Positions 19,149-25,035 of a stretch of DNA of 25,035 nucleotides are shown here, in pieces. Every line of letters starts with the position of its first letter. The first letter of the stretch is position 1. Source of the stretch: a virus; the IMG/VR virus record IMGVR_UViG_3300025118_000138, positions 1 through 25,035 of that record; one strand, written 5' to 3'. The notes beneath the pieces are model-generated. The model saw only the letters and a program-made list of their open reading frames with translations, ran no database searches and was not told the origin of the DNA. A program made the translations under genes and the position numbers.

Positions 19149-21410
19149 TTAAATATTAATATAAAGATCAGCATCAACAACTGTATCCTGATCAGTAATA
19201 GGACTATAAGTACTACTGTCTATTGTACTGGTGGAAGCTGAATCTTCAACTGGGGTACCATTAATATATTCGCCTGCGTCAATTAATCCGACTTCAAACT
19301 CAGAGGTGTATTCGTCAATAGGCTTATCAACAATGCCGAATTTTATATCTTTTAATAAAGTAGGAGATCGATTAAACAACTTATTAATTAATGTAATCAT
19401 TCGATTTGTCGTATTAACATCTTTCCCAGTTCGACTTAAACGACCGTCTGCATCACGTTTTAAACCGTCTGTCAAAGTCATTCCAATAACAGATGGATCA
19501 AAATCTGCTATTGATTGAGGTTGATTCCGATTACCAGTAATATCTTTACCTCCACTCCATTTTGTATTTTGCCTTGTCAATAACAACGTATTAAAAGCAT
19601 CTTCTAGACGTGTTTGCTCCTTTTCAAAAGTTTTTTCAAAATGTACCAAACCTGCCCCAACTGGTTTATCACTTGGCTCTAACAACCAAGAACGAACATA
19701 ATCGTGCTTTTTTAAATTACTAACAGTGCAATAACCACTAGTGGTACTAGTGAAAGGATAGATAATAACAAAACTATTTGGATCAGGAACTGAAGTAATT
19801 GTGTATTCACCAGAAACTGCATTCCCACTCGTAAAAGTGATTTCTACTTTAGTATTAGACTCTAACCCATGATTGTCAACATCAACTGTTATATTTACAC
19901 CAGATTGAGTGTACTTCGCTATTAAATTAATTGGTTCATTACCTTCGTCATGAGTTAAAGCGAACATTGCTGCATAAATATGCTTACACCATCTCAACTG
20001 ATAATACATTAAACTTTGCGCTGAATTTTCAGCAGTATCTTTATAACTAGGAAGTTGATAAAAACTGTTAATTGCTACAAATCCTAAATCTCTAAAAGTA
20101 CCTGGTATATCACGTTCGTCACTTAAAGTTCCATCAGGTTCCAAAACTTGACCAGGCTTTGTTGAACGAACTGTTGTTCTTGGAAAGCGGTCACTCCGTA
20201 AATCACTATATAAATCATAACTATCCCGTCGAGAAAAATCTTGACAAGAGCATTGCCATCTTAACTCAGTAGTTAAATAACGCCCTACAAGAAAGCCACG
20301 TTGAGCTGGAACCACAGTAGATGTTTTTTCATCAGCTGTAGTTGCTCCATAACTGTCTTTACGTTGGAAAATTATTTCTTTTGTTGCTGCATCTAATCCC
20401 TTAACTGTATAACCAACATAATTTTTATAATCACGACCACGCAGTAATCTACTAAGTGTTAAATTACCAGAAGTGGTTCCACTAGTAATTGTTGTTAGCG
20501 TGAATTGAGTAGGACTGGTAACAGTAACTGTACATCTACCAGAAGAGACGTCGCCACTACTAACATCAATAAAGACTTTATTTCCACTAGATAAACCATG
20601 GACAGAAGCACAGGTAACAGTAACAGTAGATCCACTTCTCGAATATGTCGAGGAAACACCAGGATCTTTTTCAATAATACGATCAGCTAGACGTTCGCCT
20701 GTAAAGAAAGAAAGTTCTGTAGGCAAATAACGAAGGCGAGCTCGTGTAGTGGTCCAACGTGAATCCCCAAAAGTAGTCGATAAATAATAAGTAACGTTCC
20801 CGTCATTTGTCCCTGATGCAGATGTAGTTACAGTAAATGTATTTTGTGTAGTACTAACAATTGAGAGAGTTTCATCAACACCTCCACCAGTTGAAATATC
20901 TAACCAAACACTCTCTCCAGGATACAATCCATGGTCTTGTTTAGTTACAACTAAAGTAGTACCTGATTGACTATATGTTCCACTTACTGCATCCCCTAAA
21001 TATCTAACTGCAAGGATTGGTAAACCAAAATCATAAAAATTAAATGCGTCAGTGTCACGCATGCCAACCATTTGCTCACCTAATTCTTGTCGAGTAGATG
21101 GAAAAGTGTAAATCCTGGCAGGTATAAAAACACCAGGAAATTGTTGGAAAGTAAAGTATACTCGATAGTCCCCACGACGTTGTCTTTCTCCAGCTGTAGA
21201 CCCCAACATACTTTGGGTCATTGTATACAATTCGTATCCTCTACGCCAACGACTCCATAGAGAATCCTTATTATAAAAGCTAATTTCACTGTTTTTATAA
21301 CTTCTTCCACCACTCTCAACAATAGAGAATGGTCCTCCTCCACCAATATTTTTTGAAAAATCTTTGTCAAATCTTGAAGGATTATTAAACTTACCTATCC
21401 CAAAAGGCAT
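19149..21410 (-). CDS. Large virion protein with SWIM-like zinc motif and Ig-like repeats
   Basis: A 753-residue protein. Three ~68-residue beta modules occur at ~141-210, ~252-320 and ~497-565. Each begins Y-S/T-Q/R-S-G-x-x-x-x-V, then has H-G-L, x-V-x-(I/L)-x-(F/V) and a T-x-F-x-(V/L/I) strand. Residues 385-391 read W-Q-C-S-C-Q-D, and 474-480 read W-C-K-H-I-Y-A. Together they give the C-x-C...C-x-H pattern of SWIM zinc fingers, but with ~85 residues between the halves, longer than usual. The C-terminal ~180 residues look helical and acidic. The protein lies in the middle of the minus-strand virion block and is probably a large head/neck or tail component. Which one is not recognisable. Confidence 0.6.
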   Translation of the reverse strand: MPFGIGKFNNPSRFDKDFSKNIGGGGPFSIVESGGRSYKNSEISFYNKDSLWSRWRRGYELYTMTQSMLGSTAGERQRRGDYRVYFTFQQFPGVFIPARIYTFPSTRQELGEQMVGMRDTDAFNFYDFGLPILAVRYLGDAVSGTYSQSGTTLVVTKQDHGLYPGESVWLDISTGGGVDETLSIVSTTQNTFTVTTSASGTNDGNVTYYLSTTFGDSRWTTTRARLRYLPTELSFFTGERLADRIIEKDPGVSSTYSRSGSTVTVTCASVHGLSSGNKVFIDVSSGDVSSGRCTVTVTSPTQFTLTTITSGTTSGNLTLSRLLRGRDYKNYVGYTVKGLDAATKEIIFQRKDSYGATTADEKTSTVVPAQRGFLVGRYLTTELRWQCSCQDFSRRDSYDLYSDLRSDRFPRTTVRSTKPGQVLEPDGTLSDERDIPGTFRDLGFVAINSFYQLPSYKDTAENSAQSLMYYQLRWCKHIYAAMFALTHDEGNEPINLIAKYTQSGVNITVDVDNHGLESNTKVEITFTSGNAVSGEYTITSVPDPNSFVIIYPFTSTTSGYCTVSNLKKHDYVRSWLLEPSDKPVGAGLVHFEKTFEKEQTRLEDAFNTLLLTRQNTKWSGGKDITGNRNQPQSIADFDPSVIGMTLTDGLKRDADGRLSRTGKDVNTTNRMITLINKLFNRSPTLLKDIKFGIVDKPIDEYTSEFEVGLIDAGEYINGTPVEDSASTSTIDSSTYSPITDQDTVVDADLYINI

Positions 21411-21418
21411 GATTCTCT

Positions 21419-22207
21419 TTAGTAATATCCTCCTTGTACATTACAATAGAAACCATTAGTTAATGCAGTTGCTCCACTAACAGAGACATATAAAGCTTGA
21501 CCACGTGAAAGCATTAAACCACGTTGTTTAGGAGCTATTTCATTATTAGCAGATCCAAAATTAGAGCCTGCTTGAACAACAGGATGATTCACAAATGGCA
21601 GAATCTCTTTCAATGTAAGACTGCAATATTGTTGTGCAGCAACAGAATCAATACTGGCAACAAATAGAGGAAAGAATTGGTTAATGTTAGTAACTGAACC
21701 AGTGCTAACTAAATAGAAACAAAAATCAATTGGATCATAAACACTTACATTACCTGTAATAGTACTGCCCACAGCAGGAATTGTGACAGTGAATGTTGTC
21801 GGAGTAACGGTAACAATTGTAAATGTCCCATCAATTGGAACAGTGCCTGCGCTGTAACTTGTGAAATCTAAAAAGACACTTTGACCAACTTCTAAATTAT
21901 GACCGCCACTAATCGTTATTGTGGCTGTAGTTGAAGCAGCTGAATATGTACCAGAAGTTGCAGTTTTTGCATCAATCTTCTCGATTACCCGTTTACTATA
22001 ACGGAACCATATATCATCAATATAAGCACCACTAATTGAAGTATCTGTTAAAGCAGAGTCAGCATCAAAAACCTTTGTAGCATTACCTACAGCAGTTGGA
22101 ATTAAACTGGTAGAAAATGCTTGCCCTGAAGCAACAGTTAAGAGCGTCGAAGTTGTCGCTGGACGATCAACCATCAATGGTTGTTTATTTGAACTACTGC
22201 TTGACAC
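21419..22207 (-). CDS. Virion protein sharing the Ig-like repeat
   Basis: A 262-residue protein with a GTG start at 22207 (V-S-S-S-S-S-N-K-Q). Residues ~84-157 are one copy of the same beta module found three times in the next gene (G-T-Y-S-A-A-S, G-G-H-N-L, V-F-L-D-F, T-F-T-V-T-I-P). The rest contains hydrophobic beta strands and a C-terminal segment ending N-G-F-Y-C-N-V-Q-G-G-Y-Y. It sits between the 50-residue protein and the 753-residue protein and is probably a virion component. No named family recognised. Confidence 0.6.
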   Translation of the reverse strand: MSSSSSNKQPLMVDRPATTSTLLTVASGQAFSTSLIPTAVGNATKVFDADSALTDTSISGAYIDDIWFRYSKRVIEKIDAKTATSGTYSAASTTATITISGGHNLEVGQSVFLDFTSYSAGTVPIDGTFTIVTVTPTTFTVTIPAVGSTITGNVSVYDPIDFCFYLVSTGSVTNINQFFPLFVASIDSVAAQQYCSLTLKEILPFVNHPVVQAGSNFGSANNEIAPKQRGLMLSRGQALYVSVSGATALTNGFYCNVQGGYY

Positions 22208-22252
22208 GTTTATTTACAGATAGACTTAAAAATCATTATAGCGGAAGGGTTT

Positions 22253-22405
22253 TTACTCCTCTCTCATTTTATTCTTTTCTTCTAAACGTAAACGTGCTTT
22301 ATTAAGTGCTTCTTCTCTCTTCTCATTATCATTTTTAGATGAGTCTGTAGCTTTATCCTTTTTAAGAAGTTCTAATATTTCTAATGATTTTCGTTTTTTA
22401 ACCAT
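22253..22405 (-). CDS. Small charged coiled-coil protein (50 aa)
   Basis: An ATG at 22405 inside the end of the upstream gene (8-nt overlap) opens a 50-codon frame ending TAA at 22253-22255. The product is M-V-K-K-R-K-S-L-E-I-L-E-L-L-K-K followed by Lys/Glu-rich sequence (N-E-K-R-E-E-A-L-N-K-A-R-L). It is highly charged with heptad Leu spacing. The overlap and lack of any competing frame support a real gene. Function unknown. Confidence 0.55.
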   Translation of the reverse strand: MVKKRKSLEILELLKKDKATDSSKNDNEKREEALNKARLRLEEKNKMREE

Positions 22406-22715
22406 AAGGTCTATTTTCGTAAGGATCTAAATTTTCATCAAACGTCTGCCAAGGTGTAGGACTATCTTCTACTTCCCAAGCATCACGTTCTTCTGGAACA
22501 AATCCACGACCAACTCCATAAGGGGCATCCAGTTGACCTGATCTAGCCGTAGCTAATCTGACGTCTCCAGCCATCCTAGGAATAGGCGCACGACCTTGTT
22601 GAAATCTTCTACCAGTATCAGGTCCTTCAGACTCCCAAGGGATATTGTTTCTCCTAGCGCCAAACATATAACCAGTCCTAGTTGTAGGTTGAACAGCGCC
22701 AAAACGACCAGCCAT
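22398..22715 (-). CDS. Hypothetical Arg/Gly/Pro-rich protein
   Basis: A 105-residue protein rich in Arg, Gly and Pro (M-A-G-R-F-G-A-V-Q-P-T-T-R). It has D-A-P-Y-G-V-G-R-G-F in the middle and an acidic, aromatic end (D-E-N-L-D-P-Y-E-N-R-P-Y-G). It is probably poorly folded alone and binds other virion parts. Its ATG follows the upstream stop after 2 nt. No family recognised. Confidence 0.5.
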   Translation of the reverse strand: MAGRFGAVQPTTRTGYMFGARRNNIPWESEGPDTGRRFQQGRAPIPRMAGDVRLATARSGQLDAPYGVGRGFVPEERDAWEVEDSPTPWQTFDENLDPYENRPYG

Positions 22716-22717
22716 CT

Positions 22718-23062
22718 CTATGCAGCTGCTACACTAAAAGTGACTGTCGCGGCAGTCCCACCCGCTTCACTAACCCACTTTGTTCGAACCCACCTAACAG
22801 GTCTATTAGCGACACTATATACGGTTGTCCCGTTAGCAGTTATTGTTTGATTTGCAATTATAGGTGCATAATTAGTACCATCAATACTTCCTTCTAAACA
22901 TACAATTACATTTGTATCAACAGATGCCACAGTCACTATCAATGTGTAGTCCGTTGTAGAAAAAAGATTAGTATCAGCAACTTTTAATGCAGTACCAGTG
23001 GCAGGAGCTGTGAGTGCGCTTCCTGTAGTAAAAATTGTATCTTGAAAATAAGTTACCGCCAT
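22718..23062 (-). CDS. Small beta-sandwich virion protein
   Basis: A 114-residue protein starting M-A-V-T-Y-F-Q-D-T. It is Thr/Val/Ala-rich with alternating strands (L-I-V-T-V-A-S-V-D-T-N-V-I-V-C-L-E-G-S-I-D-G-T-N-Y) and a W-V-R-T-K-W-V turn. It resembles decoration or fibre-associated proteins. A GTAAATA motif lies 17 nt upstream. Its role is inferred from composition and location next to the neck-type protein gene. Confidence 0.55.
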   Translation of the reverse strand: MAVTYFQDTIFTTGSALTAPATGTALKVADTNLFSTTDYTLIVTVASVDTNVIVCLEGSIDGTNYAPIIANQTITANGTTVYSVANRPVRWVRTKWVSEAGGTAATVTFSVAAA

Positions 23063-23117
23063 GAAAATACCCTGAGCCTATTTACTAGAATAACAGGGGG
23101 AAATGTGCTTCTCTCTA

Positions 23118-23597
23118 TTAACGATGAGAGTTTTCAAGAACAAGTCTTGTTCCAACTGCAACATCAGCAGGTCCAGGTAGAGCTTGAATAAATTCAGCAC
23201 CTTCCCTATTGAAACGATATCGAGCTTGTTCTGGATTTCGATAGTTTGGAACATATAAATGCAGAGCTAATCGGTCTGTTTCATATAAATAAATCTGTGT
23301 CCAAGTTCTCAATGTCTCCTTAAAATCTGATGTAGAAATTGTCCGGTCAACGTCACCTAAAATACTTTCAACCCGACTTTTAGGAATTGAATTATTATTG
23401 ACACTACCTGTCATGTCAGTTCGCTTTTCAGCTTCGTCACAACGACCGATCTGTTCAACAATCTTGTCGTACCAGAACGAATCTTGAATATTATTCAATG
23501 CTTCCTCGAGACGTGCTAAGTCACCGCCGGGAATTGATGTTAAATTGTAACCTAAATGCCAACGGACTTTAGATTGTAAATACGTATCGAGCTTCAT
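23118..23597 (-). CDS. Neck/connector-type protein
   Basis: A 159-residue helical protein (M-K-L-D-T-Y-L-Q-S-K-V-R-W-H-L-G-Y-N, L-A-R-L-E-E-A-L-N-N-I, C-D-E-A-E-K-R). It resembles, in my memory, head-tail connector or neck proteins in cyanobacterial siphovirus-type clusters, where it follows the capsid gene. The C-terminal part has a short beta region. It lies 20-odd nt downstream of the helix-hairpin-helix gene. Family naming is uncertain. Confidence 0.45.
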   Translation of the reverse strand: MKLDTYLQSKVRWHLGYNLTSIPGGDLARLEEALNNIQDSFWYDKIVEQIGRCDEAEKRTDMTGSVNNNSIPKSRVESILGDVDRTISTSDFKETLRTWTQIYLYETDRLALHLYVPNYRNPEQARYRFNREGAEFIQALPGPADVAVGTRLVLENSHR

Positions 23598-23623
23598 TAA
23601 TCAACATTAGAACAAGCCTAGTA

Positions 23624-24064
23624 TTAGTCTACGCGAACTAAGTTCTCTTTAAAAATTTCATCCCAATCAACTCGTTTAATACTTCTTAATTGCTCCAACT
23701 TTTGGAATTTTTCTCCTGACTGAGAAGTCTGAAGATCTTTAATGTCACGAGCAGTTTTAATACCTACACCAGGTACAGCGTCTGCAATTTGGCGTGCAGA
23801 TGCATTATTAATATTGACACGTGTATCAATAGGGAATGTTTCTCTAGTAGTTAGCTTAGGTGGATCAACACCATCAGCTGCTAATTCAGCGGTAAGCCTC
23901 TCCTCAGTCCTCATCTTCTCATTAGTAGCATCTAGATGCGGAGTTAAATCCTCTTCATTTACGTAAAGGACTTCATCTTGGGCATCTAAACACATCATGA
24001 TGCCTTCACCATGCTTAGATATAACCTCTACCAGACCTCCGGTGATTTTGTATTGGTACAACAT
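23624..24064 (-). CDS. Helix-hairpin-helix protein (ComEA-like)
   Basis: A 146-residue protein. Residues 83-110 carry a helix-hairpin-helix motif (V-N-I-N-N-A-S-A-R-Q-I-A-D-A-V-P-G-V-G) of the ComEA type, which binds DNA non-specifically. The first ~45 residues are a small beta domain and the middle ~48-65 a charged helix. A second, weaker hairpin may follow at ~113-135. Next to the capsid-type gene it may contact packaged DNA or complete the head, but this is inference. Confidence 0.6.
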   Translation of the reverse strand: MLYQYKITGGLVEVISKHGEGIMMCLDAQDEVLYVNEEDLTPHLDATNEKMRTEERLTAELAADGVDPPKLTTRETFPIDTRVNINNASARQIADAVPGVGIKTARDIKDLQTSQSGEKFQKLEQLRSIKRVDWDEIFKENLVRVD

Positions 24065-24113
24065 AAATTAGATCAATAGTCTTTGATTAGCTTACCAAAG
24101 TAAATCTTTGTTT

Positions 24114-24206
24114 TCAACCAGGATGATTAGGATGGGAATTATCGTAAAACAGGAAACAAAAATAAATAAGAATTGCCAGGATAAGCAAAACAGTAATAGG
24201 AATCAC
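24114..24206 (-). CDS. Tiny single-TM protein (30 aa)
   Basis: A GTG at 24206 opens a frame ending TGA at 24114-24116. The product starts M-I-P-I-T-V-L-L-I-L-A-I-L-I-Y-F and continues C-F-L-F-Y, then a short polar end D-N-S-H-P-N-H-P-G. It lies in the gap between the terminator and the helix-hairpin-helix gene. The clean hydrophobic core argues for a real small membrane protein, but with no ATG or Shine-Dalgarno it is uncertain. Confidence 0.35.
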   Translation of the reverse strand: MIPITVLLILAILIYFCFLFYDNSHPNHPG

Positions 24207-24244
24207 AAATCAATTAGGATGAATACCTCTGAATATATAGCATG

Positions 24245-24278
24245 AAAAAGCGGGCTATTAAAACCCGCCTTTTCTTTT
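24245..24278 (-). terminator. Rho-independent terminator after the capsid-type gene
   Basis: AAAAAGCGGG (24245-24254) pairs with CCCGCCTTTT (24264-24273) around a 9-nt loop. On the minus strand it reads as a GC stem followed by a T-run, 18 nt after the stop of the capsid-type gene. On the plus strand it is also followed by T-rich sequence, so it could act in both directions. Confidence 0.75.
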
Positions 24279-24295
24279 AAAGAGTTATTCCGCTC

Positions 24296-25035
24296 TTATT
24301 CGTCGTTACCACCTACCTGGGAAGCAAAATCAATGAATCCTTGGATATCATTCCAGGAAACATTAGCAGCAGGACGGAGATAGTTGACACGAGCAAGAAT
24401 ATATCCTACACGGCCAGCATCAGAGTCATCCTGGCTAATGTATACACCGTCACCAGATACAGAAGTATTGGTAATAGCGTCGACATTATAGATTTTGAAA
24501 GTCGTGTCGGCTACGACTTTATACATCATGGAGTCGGCTGCGTCAGCACGAGCAATCGTAGATGTTACGCTTGACCAGAAAGGTAGATTACCTGTAGTTG
24601 TGTCAGCGGCGCCTTGAGCAAAAGCACTAGAAGCAGCAGTAATTGAAGCACTAGCTGCAGCGTTACCTAGAAGCTGAGTAGAAGGAACACCAATAGGAGA
24701 TCCACCGTTGTCAGGACCTAGGAGCAAAAGCTCAGTAGATGTAGCACCTAAATCAGCTGTTACAGGAGCAGCAGGGAATCCTGCACGATCTTGAGCAGCT
24801 GTAGGAACATCCTGGCCAATAGCGATTGAAGCGCCATAGACATAAGCAGGACGTGCAGCAGAAGCTTGTACTACGAGACTGGTACGATCATTACGAACCC
24901 TGTCACCAGAACGGCGGTCAGGAGAAGGTACTGTAAGGCTGAAGCTCTTATAGGAAGCCTTATCGGCTGCTACGTTTGATACCTTGGCATAGCCAACGAG
25001 TTCAAAAGCTTCAACTCCAGGGAGTCCGTAAACAC
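24296..25035 (-). CDS. Probable major capsid or major head protein, N-terminally partial
   Basis: The frame is open from the right edge to a TAA at 24296-24298, giving at least 245 residues. An internal TTG at 24727 could be mistaken for a start, but in-frame coding continues upstream (V-E-A-F-E-L-V-G-Y-A-K-V). The protein is Ala, Ser and Gly rich, with beta stretches and an acidic end (S-Q-V-G-G-N-D-E). The gene looks noticeably richer in G+C than its neighbours, as highly expressed capsid genes in AT-rich cyanophages often are. A strong terminator follows, and a DNA-binding and a neck-type gene come next. I do not recognise it as T4 gp23 or T7 gp10, so capsid is inferred from context. A decoration or other abundant virion protein is the main alternative. 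Confidence 0.45.
   Translation of the reverse strand, partial: VYGLPGVEAFELVGYAKVSNVAADKASYKSFSLTVPSPDRRSGDRVRNDRTSLVVQASAARPAYVYGASIAIGQDVPTAAQDRAGFPAAPVTADLGATSTELLLLGPDNGGSPIGVPSTQLLGNAAASASITAASSAFAQGAADTTTGNLPFWSSVTSTIARADAADSMMYKVVADTTFKIYNVDAITNTSVSGDGVYISQDDSDAGRVGYILARVNYLRPAANVSWNDIQGFIDFASQVGGNDE

Noticed and set aside
24161-24168. AATAAATA box on the plus strand near the capsid-type gene
   Set aside because: All nearby genes run on the minus strand, so the box is wrongly oriented and most likely a chance match in AT-rich DNA. Similar wrongly oriented matches occur near 13879 and 16313.
24296-24727. A separate 143-residue gene starting at a TTG (24727)
   Set aside because: Coding sequence in the same frame continues upstream to the window edge without a stop, so this is the C-terminal part of a longer protein.

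Overview
The window reads as part of a tailed double-stranded DNA phage, most likely a lytic cyanophage of marine picocyanobacteria such as Synechococcus. It is AT-rich and tightly packed, with many 1-14 nt overlaps between genes and no tRNA, integrase or transposase. Three kinds of evidence point to a cyanophage. First, there are tail-fibre proteins built on the D-L-x-I-Y-H-D-G-S-N-S-Y repeat. Second, there is a trio of secreted proteins and a set of small membrane proteins that I recognise from marine T4-like cyanophages. Third, there is a 71-residue protein that aligns without gaps to NblA, the phycobilisome-degradation adaptor. I did not recognise canonical T4 head or tail proteins (gp18, gp20, gp23), so the virion module may belong to another cyanophage lineage or be very divergent. 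These assignments rest on memory of protein families, not on database searches.

Layout. Positions 1-5894 (minus strand) hold virion and fibre genes: a >=1108-residue repeat-built fibre running off the left edge, four small structural or fibre-like proteins, and a 401-residue glycine-rich protein. Positions 5947-8576 (plus) hold a 56-residue Cys-rich protein, a 384-nt non-coding stretch with two related inverted repeats and a possible folded RNA, a 368-residue protein with two HNH-like Zn modules, and two further proteins. Positions 8573-9664 (minus) encode a Hint-domain protein with a short S74-like C-terminal motif. Positions 9720-12125 (plus) hold five closely packed genes ending in a Dam-type methyltransferase homologue and a DUF1599/NMAD1 protein. 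Positions 12174-15690 (minus) combine lysis-type genes (two-TM holin-like protein, C39-like peptidase, GH24-like lysozyme) with small proteins and the NblA-like gene. Positions 15762-17558 (plus) encode the secreted trio. Positions 17350-18359 (minus) encode two membrane proteins, the first overlapping the trio in antisense. Positions 18392-18724 (plus) encode a membrane/coiled-coil protein. Positions 18721-25035 (minus) are the main virion block, running from a probable capsid protein at the right edge through a terminator, a helix-hairpin-helix protein, a neck-type protein, beta-rich proteins and a 753-residue protein with a SWIM-like zinc motif.

How the parts may work together (inference): the minus-strand blocks make virions and lyse the cell. 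The plus-strand islands supply DNA-modification or regulatory functions and exported proteins. The NblA-like protein, just downstream of a T4-late-type TATAAATA box, would strip the host antenna late in infection and release amino acids. The most interesting loci are the NblA-like gene, the duplicated HNH-like protein with its inverted-repeat leader, the SWIM-motif virion protein, and the Hint/S74-like protein with altered catalytic positions.
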